Assembly (NCBI GenBank): GCA_946484175.1
Contig: CAMLSX010000010.1
Span: 1-62,302 of the forward strand
From: an uncultured Clostridia bacterium
GTDB taxonomy: Bacteria; Bacillota; Clostridia; Oscillospirales; Acutalibacteraceae
DNA: 62,302 nucleotides
Direction: 5' to 3'
A program made the translations under genes and the position numbers. Positions within the stretch are counted from its first letter, which is position 1, and each line of letters begins with the position of its first letter. This document shows, one piece after another, positions 40,055 to 48,590 of the stretch. A model generated the notes under the pieces. That model saw only the letters and a program-made list of their open reading frames with translations, was not told the origin of the DNA and ran no database searches.

Positions 40055-40125
40055 GGGAAAAGCCTCCTTTTCATCAAAAATAAAATCAAGAATCAAATAT
40101 TGGGGAAGAGTCCCGGTTTTTCTGC

Positions 40126-40635
40126 TCAGAAGGGCAAATCGTCATCCATGGGAATCTCTTCAAAATCACCGGTATCACCGCTGGTATAAGCGGGAGCCGG
40201 TTCAGCTGCCGGTTTGGAGTAGCTGTTGTTACTATTGTAGCTATTGTTATTGTAGCCATTGTTATTGTAGCTGCCGCCATAGGAATTATCGCTGTAATTT
40301 CCGTTATCAGAACTACGCTTGGACTCTGTAAAATGAACATTATCCGCAACAATTTCAAAAGCAGTACGCTTATTTCCATCTTTATCGCTATAATTACGCG
40401 TCTGAATTGAACCTTGAACAGAAATTAATTGACCCTTACGGAAATACTTACAGACAAATTCTGCAGTAGCTCTCCAAGCAACAATGTCAATAAAATCCGT
40501 TTGACGTTCAGTTCCTGCTTTTGCATAACTGCGATCAACTGCGATTCGAAATGGGGCAACAGCAGTCCCATTAGCGGTATGGCGCAATTCTGGATCGGCT
40601 ACAAGGCGACCCGTTAAAACAGCAACATTCAACAC
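40126..40635 (-). CDS. ssb: Single-stranded DNA-binding protein
   Basis: The 169-aa protein has an N-terminal OB fold ([17 protein letters not shown] to about residue 108), a Gly/Asn/Ser/Tyr-rich linker of about 45 residues, and the acidic C-terminal hook DDDLPF that docks replication and repair proteins. The start is GTG 40635 with GAAGGGAG ahead. It lies between rpsF and rpsR, the standard order in Firmicutes. Confidence 0.98.
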   Translation of the reverse strand: MLNVAVLTGRLVADPELRHTANGTAVAPFRIAVDRSYAKAGTERQTDFIDIVAWRATAEFVCKYFRKGQLISVQGSIQTRNYSDKDGNKRTAFEIVADNVHFTESKRSSDNGNYSDNSYGGSYNNNGYNNNSYNSNNSYSKPAAEPAPAYTSGDTGDFEEIPMDDDLPF

Positions 40636-40657
40636 TACAATCCACTCCCTTCAGCGC

Positions 40658-41002
40658 TTATTCAGCGTCGGCAGTCACTTCAGCCGCCTTTGCGGGCTTC
40701 TCGTTCTTGACTTCCTTCTTGACGATAAGGGAACGAAGAACGCCGTCCGTGATCTTGAAGACACGGTCCAGTTCAGCGGTGAAAGCAGGAGCGCTCTTGA
40801 AGTTGATCAGGGTGTAATAACCCTCGGTCTGCTTCTGGATCGGGTATGCCAGACGGCGCTTACCCCAATCGTCCACGCTTTCCACAGTGCCGTGTTTGTC
40901 GATCAGCTTCTTGAACTTCTCAACAACAGCAGCAGCGCCTTCCTCACCCAGTTTGGTGGAGAGGATGAATACGGTCTCGTAGGAATTGATAATCTCTGTC
41001 AT
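40658..41002 (-). CDS. rpsF: 30S ribosomal protein S6
   Basis: The 114-aa protein begins MTEIINSYETVFIL with AAAGGAGGTG ahead and has the conserved DDWGKRRLAYPIQKQTEGYY core. An Ala/Lys/Glu-rich tail follows. The frame reaches 41116, but the upstream part is leader sequence. Confidence 0.98.
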   Translation of the reverse strand: MTEIINSYETVFILSTKLGEEGAAAVVEKFKKLIDKHGTVESVDDWGKRRLAYPIQKQTEGYYTLINFKSAPAFTAELDRVFKITDGVLRSLIVKKEVKNEKPAKAAEVTADAE

Positions 41003-41080
41003 GCTAGTTGCACCTCCTTTTGGACATAAGGCCCCTTTGTATCCGGGGCAAGGATGATTGACAGCCGGACAGGCAGTCAA
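41003..41080 (-). promoter_or_regulatory. Possible S6:S18 autoregulatory leader
   Basis: The leader between the promoter and rpsF can form TTGAC..GTCAA with an inner GCC/GGC stem and a TGTCC loop, then a second hairpin GCCCC/GGGGC. S6:S18 complexes are known to bind an mRNA leader with a CCG-containing structure in many bacteria. Whether this leader has that motif needs an Rfam-type search. Confidence 0.35.
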
Positions 41081-41087
41081 CAGATTT

Positions 41088-41116
41088 ATTATAGCAACAG
41101 TCTGTCTGTGGGTCAA
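41088..41116 (-). promoter_or_regulatory. Sigma A promoter of the rpsF operon
   Basis: On the minus strand TTGACC (41116-41111) and a perfect TATAAT (41093-41088) are separated by 17 bases. Confidence 0.85.
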
Positions 41117-41194
41117 GCATTTTTTTGAAAAAAGGCGAAATCATGGGCTTTTCTGTGTTTTTAAAAAGTGCTTTTGTGCAAAGATTCCATGAAC

Positions 41195-42289
41195 TTACAA
41201 AAAGCGGGGCAGCCAGGTTACAATCATATAGCATACCAGCAGGCAAATGGTAATGGGGACATTCACATTTCCGCGGGTTTGCAGCTGCACGTGATATTCG
41301 GCGGTGGGAAGATTTTCTGCACGCAGCTTGTGAATTGTTTTCAGACAATGATTCATATACATATGATTGCCGCGCAGCCCAACAAAGAGCATCACGATCA
41401 GCATAACTCCCAGAATCGCCGTAGGAAGAAGAAAGATAAACAAATCGTGCGGATTTTGCCACAGCAAATCGAGAATCATATTGGCCTGCTGTGCAGTCAA
41501 AGCCACTGTGTTGGGCTCTACACCGATTTCTGTAAAGAGCTGTTGAATTAAAGGAGCAGTCCAGACAGCGTTGATGTACGTGTAGATAATAAAAAGCGCA
41601 AACATCAGCGCAGTAATAATAGAACCAAATTTATACTGTTTACGGTACAGCATCCAACCGCCTGAAAACAGAAAAGCACAGAAATTAAAGCGTCCGCGTT
41701 TATAAGTTTTGATATTGCGGAATGTGGGCAGATAATAGGCTGTATTGGTCTGCACTAATTTTGCTATTTCTTCCGCGGGGATATCGTCAATCAGCTCCTG
41801 CGGTGCAACACCGCCCATGGGGTCCAGTGCAAAGGGCATGGGTGCGCCACCCATGCCACCTCCGGGGAAGGGAGAATTTCCCGGGAACGGGCCGTTGTTG
41901 CCGGGAAAAGGGGAATTGCCGCTTTGCGGCGGCTGTGCATAGGGGTTCTGCGTGTTATCCTGCGTTGTTTTGCGGTTGTTGTGCTGCGCTGGGCTGCCGG
42001 AAAGAGAAGAGCCGCATTGGTCACAGAACAGGGCGCTGTGTGCATTGAGCTTTCCGCAATTGGGGCATTCCTGATCTTTGATTTCAGCGCTTACATCTGG
42101 GCGTGTCGGAGCTGCTGGGGGTTCCCAGTTTTTTCCCTGCTCATGAAGGTCGTCAAATATGCATTTTCCTTCCTTCTGATAGCATTCCCGGTGGTACGGG
42201 GCCCCGCATTTGGGACAAACTACAATATCATCGCCCGCCTGAAACGGTTTTTCGCAGACAGGACATTTGATACCGGTATAATCTAACAT
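41195..42289 (-). CDS. RING-like/zinc-ribbon membrane protein with DUF2628-type domain
   Basis: The 364-aa protein begins with a prokaryotic RING-like zinc module (CPVC..CPKCGAPYHRECY..C, residues 9-43) and then a zinc ribbon (CPNC..CDQC, about 75-92). A Pro/Gly/Asn-rich linker with repeated PFPGN motifs (about 115-150) and a C-terminal membrane domain of about four helices (about 200-364) follow. The membrane part resembles DUF2628 proteins. The function is unknown; proteins of this layout are common in gut Clostridia. ATG 42289 has CGGAGGAAC upstream. Confidence 0.82.
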   Translation of the reverse strand: MLDYTGIKCPVCEKPFQAGDDIVVCPKCGAPYHRECYQKEGKCIFDDLHEQGKNWEPPAAPTRPDVSAEIKDQECPNCGKLNAHSALFCDQCGSSLSGSPAQHNNRKTTQDNTQNPYAQPPQSGNSPFPGNNGPFPGNSPFPGGGMGGAPMPFALDPMGGVAPQELIDDIPAEEIAKLVQTNTAYYLPTFRNIKTYKRGRFNFCAFLFSGGWMLYRKQYKFGSIITALMFALFIIYTYINAVWTAPLIQQLFTEIGVEPNTVALTAQQANMILDLLWQNPHDLFIFLLPTAILGVMLIVMLFVGLRGNHMYMNHCLKTIHKLRAENLPTAEYHVQLQTRGNVNVPITICLLVCYMIVTWLPRFL

Positions 42290-42356
42290 AATACTAGTTC
42301 CTCCGCGGTTTTGAAATTAAAATGTCGATTGCCACACAATATGGTTCTTTGCTGTT

Positions 42357-42385
42357 ATTGTACCTTGTTTTATGGAAAAGTGCAA
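42357..42385 (-). promoter_or_regulatory. Sigma A promoter of the RING/zinc-ribbon gene
   Basis: On the minus strand TTGCAC (42385-42380) and TACAAT (42362-42357) are separated by 17 bases. Confidence 0.65.
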
Positions 42386-42520
42386 ATTCGTTTTCAGCAG
42401 AAAATCTTTTTCCTACAGGAACAAAAGCAGTGTGCATATTTTACCATATAACAGCAGGGAATTCAACGTATCTTCTATGAACAGAAAATAACAGAGAAAA
42501 ACGGGAAATCAAGAAAAAAC

Positions 42521-42549
42521 TTGCAAGAAGGGCATACATGCGATAATAT
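42521..42549 (+). promoter_or_regulatory. Probable promoter of asnS
   Basis: TTGCAA (42521-42526) and TAATAT (42544-42549) with a 17-base spacer. The 323-bp divergent gap shows no T-box-type leader and no other gene. Confidence 0.55.
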
Positions 42550-42612
42550 ATAGAAAGCAGCTCGTTGCTGCGCTGCATAAGCATAATTTTATTTTAGGAG
42601 TGAATCAGCACA

Positions 42613-44007
42613 ATGGAACGCACAGAAATTGCCGCCCTGCACCATGATGCGGCGGCCTACAGCGGAAAAACCATCACTGTTTGCGGCTGGGCCAGAACCA
42701 TCCGCGATTCCAAGAATCTGGGATTTATCGATTTGAATGACGGCAGCAGCTTCAAGGGAGTTCAGATCGTTTTCGAAGCAGATAAAATCAATAATTTCAA
42801 GGAGATCGCAAAGCAGAACGTTGGCGCCGCCCTGTGTGTTACCGGCGAGCTGCTGCTGACCCCCGAAGCCAAACAGCCCTTTGAAATTCACGCTTCCGAA
42901 ATCGTTGTAGAGGGTGCATCCACCCCGGATTATCCCCTGCAGAAGAAGCGCCACACCGTCGATTATCTGCGCACCATCGCCCATCTGCGTCCCCGCACCA
43001 ACCTGTTCAGCGCAGCTTTCCGCGTGCGCTCTGCGGCGGCATTTGCCATCCATAAGTTCTTTAACGAGCGCGGCTTTGTGTATGTACACACACCCCTCAT
43101 TACCGGCAGTGACTGCGAAGGCGCCGGCGAAATGTTCCGGGTAACCACCCTTGACCCCGAGAACCCGCCCCGCAATGAAGATGGTACTATCGACTACAGC
43201 CAGGATTTCTTCGGCAAACCCACCTCCCTTACCGTTTCCGGCCAGCTGGAAGGCGAGTGCATGGCTATGGCTTTCGGTAAGATCTATACCTTCGGCCCGA
43301 CTTTCCGCGCAGAGAAATCCTATACGCCCCGCCATGCTGCGGAGTTCTGGATGATCGAGCCGGAAATCGCTTTTGCTGACCTGAACGATGATATGGATCT
43401 CGCAAAAGATATGATCCAGTATATTATCAAATATGTGATGGAGACCTGCCCACAGGATATTGCTTTCTTTAACCAGTTTGTGGATAAGGGCCTGATCGAG
43501 CGTCTGGAGCATGTGGCAAACTCCGATTTTGCCCGCGTGACCTACACCGAAGCAGTGGAACTGCTGAAAAAGAACAATGATAAGTTTGAATATAAGGTAG
43601 AGTGGGGCTGCGATTTACAGACCGAGCACGAGCGTTATCTCACCGAGCAGATTTTCAAAAAGCCCGTTTTTGTTACCGATTATCCGAAGGAGATCAAGGC
43701 ATTCTATATGCGCCTGAATGACGACGGCAAGACCGTGGCAGCTGTCGATATGCTGGTGCCCGGCATTGGCGAGATCATCGGCGGCAGCCAGCGTGAAGAG
43801 CGTCTGGATCTGCTCACCGAGCGCTTGCATGAGCTGGGACTGAAAGAAGAGGATTACTGGTGGTATCTGGACCTGCGGCGTTACGGAGGCACTAAGCACG
43901 CCGGTTTCGGCCTTGGCTTTGAGCGTATGGTCATGTACCTCACCGGTATTTCCAACATCCGTGACGTATTGCTGTTCCCCCGTACCACCGGCAGTGCGGA
44001 GTTCTAA
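42613..44007 (+). CDS. asnS: Asparaginyl-tRNA synthetase
   Basis: The 464-aa class IIb synthetase has an N-terminal OB anticodon-binding domain ([20 protein letters not shown], residues 23-42). Its catalytic core contains the motif 2 region [24 protein letters not shown] (in two pieces) and motif 3 [15 protein letters not shown] near the end. AsnRS rather than AspRS is shown by the family-specific [10 protein letters not shown] segment. AGGAGTG precedes the start. The larE start is only 2 bases after its stop, so the lar genes may be co-transcribed with it. Confidence 0.97.
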   Translation: MERTEIAALHHDAAAYSGKTITVCGWARTIRDSKNLGFIDLNDGSSFKGVQIVFEADKINNFKEIAKQNVGAALCVTGELLLTPEAKQPFEIHASEIVVEGASTPDYPLQKKRHTVDYLRTIAHLRPRTNLFSAAFRVRSAAAFAIHKFFNERGFVYVHTPLITGSDCEGAGEMFRVTTLDPENPPRNEDGTIDYSQDFFGKPTSLTVSGQLEGECMAMAFGKIYTFGPTFRAEKSYTPRHAAEFWMIEPEIAFADLNDDMDLAKDMIQYIIKYVMETCPQDIAFFNQFVDKGLIERLEHVANSDFARVTYTEAVELLKKNNDKFEYKVEWGCDLQTEHERYLTEQIFKKPVFVTDYPKEIKAFYMRLNDDGKTVAAVDMLVPGIGEIIGGSQREERLDLLTERLHELGLKEEDYWWYLDLRRYGGTKHAGFGLGFERMVMYLTGISNIRDVLLFPRTTGSAEF

Positions 44008-44009
44008 AA

Positions 44010-44837
44010 ATGGAATATCAGGAGAAAATACAGCGCCTGAAAGAGTGCCTGTGCCGCCTGCTGGAACAGGGGCTCTGCGTGGCGTTTTCCGGCGGAGTAG
44101 ACAGTGCCGCCCTCCTGCAAACGGCGGAGGTTCTTCGACGGGAGCGGAAATTCCCGGAGGGGAACCTCCGTGCGGTTTTGTTTGTGACCCGCCTGCACCC
44201 GCCGGCGGATGAGGAGGACGCAAAAATGCAGGCAAAGGCCATGGGCGTGCAGCTGGAAGTGGTGCGGGTGGATGAGTTTGCCGATCCGGAGATTTTACAG
44301 AATCCGCCGGACCGGTGTTACCGTTGTAAAAAGCTGCTGTTTCAAAGCCTGCTGGATTTTGCACAGGCAAACGGCTTGCAGGCAGCCGCAGACGGTACGA
44401 ACTTCAACGACCTTTCGGAATACCGGCCGGGACTGCGTGCTTTAAAAGAACTGGATATCCATAGCCCATTGGCAGAAGCGGAGCTTACCAAAGAGGAAGT
44501 GCGCCGGCTGGCGGCAGAATATGGCCTGCGGGTGAGCAGTAAGCCTTCCAGCCCGTGCATGGCGACCCGGCTGCCCTATGGCGACCGGCTGACTCCCGAA
44601 AAACTGCGTCAGGCAGCAGAGGGAGAGGAACTGCTGAAACAGCACGGTTTCCCTGTCAACCGAGTGCGGATTCATGGAAATTTGGCGCGGATTGAAATTC
44701 CCAAAGCGGAGTTTGCCCGGTTTTTGGAGCAGGCAGATGAGCTTGCAGCGGAGCTGAAAGCATTTGGAATTTTATATGTGACGCTGGACATGCAGGGCTT
44801 CCGTTCGGGGAGCATGGATGAGGCGTTGAAACTTTAA
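44010..44837 (+). CDS. larE: ATP-dependent sacrificial sulfur transferase LarE
   Basis: LarE donates sulfur to the pyridinium biscarboxylate precursor of the nickel-pincer nucleotide, the cofactor first found in lactate racemase. The 275-aa protein has the PP-loop SGGVDS (residues 27-32) and the Cys that can be consumed as sulfur donor, Cys183 in KPSSPCMATR. The substrate is LarB product, consistent with larB next. The ribosome site lies within the asnS end (CGGAG). Confidence 0.94.
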   Translation: MEYQEKIQRLKECLCRLLEQGLCVAFSGGVDSAALLQTAEVLRRERKFPEGNLRAVLFVTRLHPPADEEDAKMQAKAMGVQLEVVRVDEFADPEILQNPPDRCYRCKKLLFQSLLDFAQANGLQAAADGTNFNDLSEYRPGLRALKELDIHSPLAEAELTKEEVRRLAAEYGLRVSSKPSSPCMATRLPYGDRLTPEKLRQAAEGEELLKQHGFPVNRVRIHGNLARIEIPKAEFARFLEQADELAAELKAFGILYVTLDMQGFRSGSMDEALKL

Positions 44838-44857
44838 CAGCAGAGGAGGAGCCGGTT

Positions 44858-45604
44858 TTGAAAACGAAAGAGCTGCTGGAGGCCGTGCAGAATGGTTCGG
44901 TCTCTGTTGAACAGGCAATGGAGCAGCTGAAAACGCTGCCATATGAAAATCTGGGATATGCCCGGCTGGATCATCATCGGGAGCTGCGCACCGGTTTCCC
45001 AGAGGTGATTTTCAGCCAGGGGAAGACAGTAGAGCAGACCGCTATGATTTTTGAAAAGCTCTGCCAGCGCAGCGGCCTAGTGCTGGCTACCCGCGCCAGC
45101 CGTGAACAGTACGAGGCAGTACGTGAAAAAGTGCCGCAGGCAGTTTTTCACGAAGCCGCGCGGGCGATTACGGTTGGTATGAAGCCCGAAGAAGAGCGTA
45201 CCGGGCTGGTGGCAGTGTGTACCGGCGGTACTGCCGATATTCCGGTAGCAGAAGAAGCTGCTGTCACGGCAGAAATGTGCGGGGCAAAAGTCGAACGCAT
45301 CTTTGACATCGGTGTTTCCGGCCTGCACCGCATGATCTCCGCCTTGCCGGAAATTCGCCGAGCCACCGCGATCGTGGCAGTTGCCGGAATGGAGGGTGCA
45401 CTGGCTTCTGTTCTGGCCGGGCAGCTGGATCATCCGGTGATTGCCGTACCCACCAGCGTGGGGTATGGGGCCAATTTTGGCGGCCTTTCCGCGCTGCTCA
45501 CCATGATCAATTCCTGTGCTACCGGTATCGCAGTGGTGAACATCGATAACGGCTTTGGCGGGGGATATATGGCAGCACAGATCAATCGCCAGTCAGTCAT
45601 ATAA
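44858..45604 (+). CDS. larB: Nickel-pincer cofactor biosynthesis protein LarB
   Basis: LarB carboxylates and hydrolyses nicotinic acid adenine dinucleotide to give pyridinium-3,5-biscarboxylate mononucleotide. The 248-aa protein resembles PurE in its C-terminal half (VCTGGTADIPVAEEAAVTAE, GVSGLHRM, VAGMEGALASVLAG, PTSVGYGANFGGLSALLTM). It starts with AGGAGGAG ahead. It lies between larE and larC in one operon. The racemase gene larA is not in the window. Confidence 0.96.
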   Translation: MKTKELLEAVQNGSVSVEQAMEQLKTLPYENLGYARLDHHRELRTGFPEVIFSQGKTVEQTAMIFEKLCQRSGLVLATRASREQYEAVREKVPQAVFHEAARAITVGMKPEEERTGLVAVCTGGTADIPVAEEAAVTAEMCGAKVERIFDIGVSGLHRMISALPEIRRATAIVAVAGMEGALASVLAGQLDHPVIAVPTSVGYGANFGGLSALLTMINSCATGIAVVNIDNGFGGGYMAAQINRQSVI

Positions 45605-45619
45605 AAGGAGGAAGTTTCA

Positions 45620-46917
45620 TTGGGAAAGACTGCATATTTTGAGTGTTATTCCGGCATCAGCGGCGACATGACCGTTGCCGCATTGCTGGATCTGGGTGCA
45701 AATTCGGGGAAATTGCAGAAAGCGCTGGAAAGCCTTCAGCTGGATGGATATTCCATAGAAATCAGCAGGGTAAGCAAGAATGGGGTGGAGGCTGCCGACT
45801 TCAACGTTATTCTGGAACACGACCATGAGCATAGCCATCATCATCACCATCATGAGGAGGAGCATCTCCACGAGCACCATCATCACCATGGGGAAGAGCA
45901 TGACCATGCACATTCCCATTCTCACGAGCATATTCATGGAGAAGGCCATGTACATCGCGGGCTGGGTGAAATTTTACCCATGATTGATGGGGCAGAGGCA
46001 ATCTCTCCCCGTGCAAAGGAAATGGCCCAAAAAGTCTTCACTGTGTTGGCACAGGCAGAGGGAAAGGTTCACGGCAAAGCTCCCGAAGAAGTACATTTTC
46101 ATGAAGTGGGTGCGGTGGATTCCATTGTGGACATCGTAGCGGCCTGCGTGTGTCTGGATAACCTGGATATTGATACCATCATTTCCTCAACACTGTTTGA
46201 AGGAACCGGCTGGGTGAAATGCCAGCACGGCCTGGTTCCCGTTCCAGCTCCGGCAACGTTGGAATTGGCGCGGGAAGCTGGAATTCCGCTGAAAATCACC
46301 GGTGTACAGGGCGAAATGGTCACACCCACCGGCGCTGCCATTCTGGCTGCACTTGGCAGTGGGGAAGAACTGCCCGCTTCGTTTACTGTAGAAAAAATCG
46401 GCCTTGGTGCGGGAAAAAAGGATTTCGACCATGCCAACGTGCTGCGTGTAATGCTCATTGAATCCGGTAAAAAAAAACATCGAAGCTGACGGATTCTGTC
46501 GCCGTGCTGGAAACCAATATCGATGATTGTACCGGGGAACAGCTTGCCTATTGCCAGGGGCAGCTGATGCAGGCTGGAGCACTGGATGTGTCATTTTTGC
46601 CGCTTTTTATGAAGAAAAACCGACCGGCCTATGCGCTGACAGTCATTTGCCGCCCAGAAAAACAGGAAGAGCTGGCAAAAATCATTTTCCGTGAAACAAC
46701 TGCGGTTGGGTTGCGGAAAAGTATACAGGAACGCTATGTTATGAAACGAAGTTTTCGTAAAATTTCCACAGAATATGGCGATGTACAGGTGAAAATTTGC
46801 GAATATGACGATATAAAAAAAGCTTATGTGGAATATGAAAGCGCCGTACAAATTGCCCGGGAGAGCGGAAAGCCCCTTGACGAGATATACAGAAAAGCTT
46901 ACACGAAACTGATTTGA
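45620..46917 (+). CDS. larC: Nickel insertion protein LarC, made by -1 frameshift
   Basis: LarC uses CTP to insert nickel into the thiolated cofactor. The first frame (45620-46489) encodes the N-terminal domain (YFECYSGISGDMTVAALLDL), with a His-rich segment at residues 67-112 that probably binds nickel, and ends at TGA 46487. The second frame opens with DSVAVLETNIDD, the normal continuation of LarC, and runs to 46917. The frames join by one -1 step on nine A residues (46469-46477) and give about 432 aa, the expected size. In Lactobacillus plantarum larC is also split as larC1/larC2 and joined by programmed -1 frameshifting, so I treat this as one gene. TTG 45620 has AGGAGG 8 bases ahead. Confidence 0.9.
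46466..46480 (+). promoter_or_regulatory. Programmed -1 frameshift site in larC
   Basis: GGT is followed by nine A (46469-46477) and CAT. In frame 0 this reads Gly-Lys-Lys-Lys-His-Arg-Ser-stop. A -1 slip reads Gly-Lys-Lys-Lys-Thr-Ser-Lys-Leu-Thr-Asp and enters the LarC2 frame. A-rich heptamers of this type are strong slippery sites. Confidence 0.75.
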
Positions 46918-47039
46918 ACCGGTGAAATTGCGAAATTTGCAGGAATTCCATTTTTAACTTGCATTTTTCTAATAAATATAGTAAAATCTTTCTTAGCTTT
47001 CGAGGGAAATGCATTACTAAGGAAATGGAGATGCTTCGA

Positions 47040-48317
47040 GTGGAATACCAGTCCATGAACAAGAATGAACTTACTGCCCTGCATCAGCAGCTGCAGGCAA
47101 AATACGATGAATTTCAGGCTTTGGGTCTGAAGCTGAATATGGCCAGAGGCAAGCCCGGTGTTGACCAGCTGGATCTTTCCATGCCGATGCTGGATATCCT
47201 CAGCGCCAAGTCTAATCTGATTGCTTCCACCGGAGATGACTGCCGTAACTATGGTATGGCTGATGGTATTCCGGAGATGCAGGAGCTGTTTGGTCAGCTG
47301 CTTTCGATGCCTGCCAAGCAGGTAATTGTGGGCGGTAACTCCAGCCTGAATATGATGTTCGATACCATTTCCTGTGCTATGACGCATGGTTTTGCGGATT
47401 GCGCGCCATGGAGCCGTCAGGAAAAAGTGAAGTTTTTGTGCCCGGCTCCAGGTTATGACCGTCATTTTGGCATTACCCAGTATTTCGGTGTGGAGATGAT
47501 TACCATCCCCATGACTGCTGCCGGCCCCGATATGGATATGGTAGAAGAGCTGGTAAATCATGACTCTACGGTAAAAGGAATCTGGTGTATCCCCAAATAT
47601 TCGAATCCCACCGGTATTACCTATTCCGATGAAACTGTGCGCCGTTTTGCTGCTCTGAAGCCCGCGGCAAAAGATTTCCGTATTTTCTGGGATAACGCTT
47701 ACTGCGTCCATGATTTGACTGATACACCCGAAAATCTTTTGGATCTGTACACTGAATGTTTGAAGAACGGCACACAGGAGCTGCCGATTATGTTCGCTTC
47801 TACTTCCAAGATCACCTTCCCGGGTGCAGGCGTAGCAGCTATGGCGGCTGGTCCTGAGACCATTCAGGTGCTGCGTGAGCACTTCTCCTTCCAGACGATT
47901 GGCCCCGATAAATTGAACCAGCTGCGCCATATTGCATTTTTGAAGGATAAATATGGTGTCCGCGGACAGATGCTGCGTCACCGCCGTATTCTGGAGCCCA
48001 AGTTCCAAGCTGTTCTGCACAAGCTGGACAGCGAACTGGCAGGAACCGGTACAGCAGCTTGGACCAAGCCCAACGGCGGTTATTTTGTCAGCGTTGATGT
48101 GATGCCCGGCTGTGCAAAGCGCGTTGTGCAGTTGTGCAAAGAGGCCGGTGTAACCCTGACTGGTGCAGGTGCTACCTTTCCGTATGGAAAGGACCCGCAG
48201 GACAGCAATATCCGTGTAGCGCCGACTTATCCGCCTGTTTCTGAGCTGGAAACGGCAATGGATCTGTTCTGCTTGTGTGTGCGTTTGGCCGCCTGCGAAA
48301 AATTACTTGCTGAATAA
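47040..48317 (+). CDS. PLP-dependent aminotransferase (class I, alanine/aspartate type)
   Basis: The 425-aa fold-type I enzyme belongs to a clostridial aspartate-aminotransferase-like group. KLNMARGKPGVDQLDLS near the start, KYSNPTGITYSDETVRRF and the PLP-lysine motif ASTSKITFPGAGVA are all present. GTG 47040 is chosen because VEYQSMNKNEL aligns with where the family starts (typically MDYKNMSKEEL-like) and GGAG lies 9 bases ahead. ATG codons at 47025 and 47031 would add only a few residues. It begins 122 bases after larC and ends at a strong terminator. The amino donor is uncertain. Confidence 0.9.
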   Translation: MEYQSMNKNELTALHQQLQAKYDEFQALGLKLNMARGKPGVDQLDLSMPMLDILSAKSNLIASTGDDCRNYGMADGIPEMQELFGQLLSMPAKQVIVGGNSSLNMMFDTISCAMTHGFADCAPWSRQEKVKFLCPAPGYDRHFGITQYFGVEMITIPMTAAGPDMDMVEELVNHDSTVKGIWCIPKYSNPTGITYSDETVRRFAALKPAAKDFRIFWDNAYCVHDLTDTPENLLDLYTECLKNGTQELPIMFASTSKITFPGAGVAAMAAGPETIQVLREHFSFQTIGPDKLNQLRHIAFLKDKYGVRGQMLRHRRILEPKFQAVLHKLDSELAGTGTAAWTKPNGGYFVSVDVMPGCAKRVVQLCKEAGVTLTGAGATFPYGKDPQDSNIRVAPTYPPVSELETAMDLFCLCVRLAACEKLLAE

Positions 48318-48330
48318 TCTATATCCTCAG

Positions 48331-48363
48331 ACCGCGGAGTGTTTTTGACTCCGCGGTTTTTTT
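48331..48363 (+). terminator. Intrinsic terminator of the aminotransferase gene
   Basis: ACCGCGGAGT pairs with ACTCCGCGGT and is followed by a T6 run. Confidence 0.93.
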
Positions 48364-48417
48364 ATAGTGATGTGCCTTTGAATTTCACGGAATTGGGCTT
48401 TTAAGGGCGATTTTCCG

Positions 48418-48446
48418 TTGACTTTTGTCTATTAATACCCTATAAT
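48418..48446 (+). promoter_or_regulatory. Sigma A promoter of secD-secF
   Basis: TTGACT (48418-48423), 17 bases and a perfect TATAAT (48441-48446). The leader of about 140 bases contains a small AGGGG-TGCAG-CCCCT hairpin just before the ribosome site. Confidence 0.78.
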
Positions 48447-48590
48447 TAAATTTGTTACGCCTGTATATTTGCAAATAGACCAGAAAAGGACTGTTTGATT
48501 TTCTATATAGAAAAAGAACGGGTTTTTTTGAAGGCCTGCAGATGCAGCGACTAAAGGGGTGCAGCCCCTGAAAAAATGGAGGATATGTGC

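Noticed and set aside
42386-42612. T-box leader before asnS
   Set aside because: The leader after the probable promoter is only about 55 bases and shows no T-box sequence or terminator.
45822-45960. His-rich segment of LarC as a cloning tag or contamination
   Set aside because: It is interspersed with Glu, Ser and Asp, lies inside an intact conserved gene, and His-rich inserts are known in nickel-handling proteins.
46487-46489. larC as a pseudogene broken by a stop codon
   Set aside because: The downstream frame continues without decay, the junction is a strong A9 slippery run, and programmed frameshifting of larC is known in Lactobacillus plantarum.
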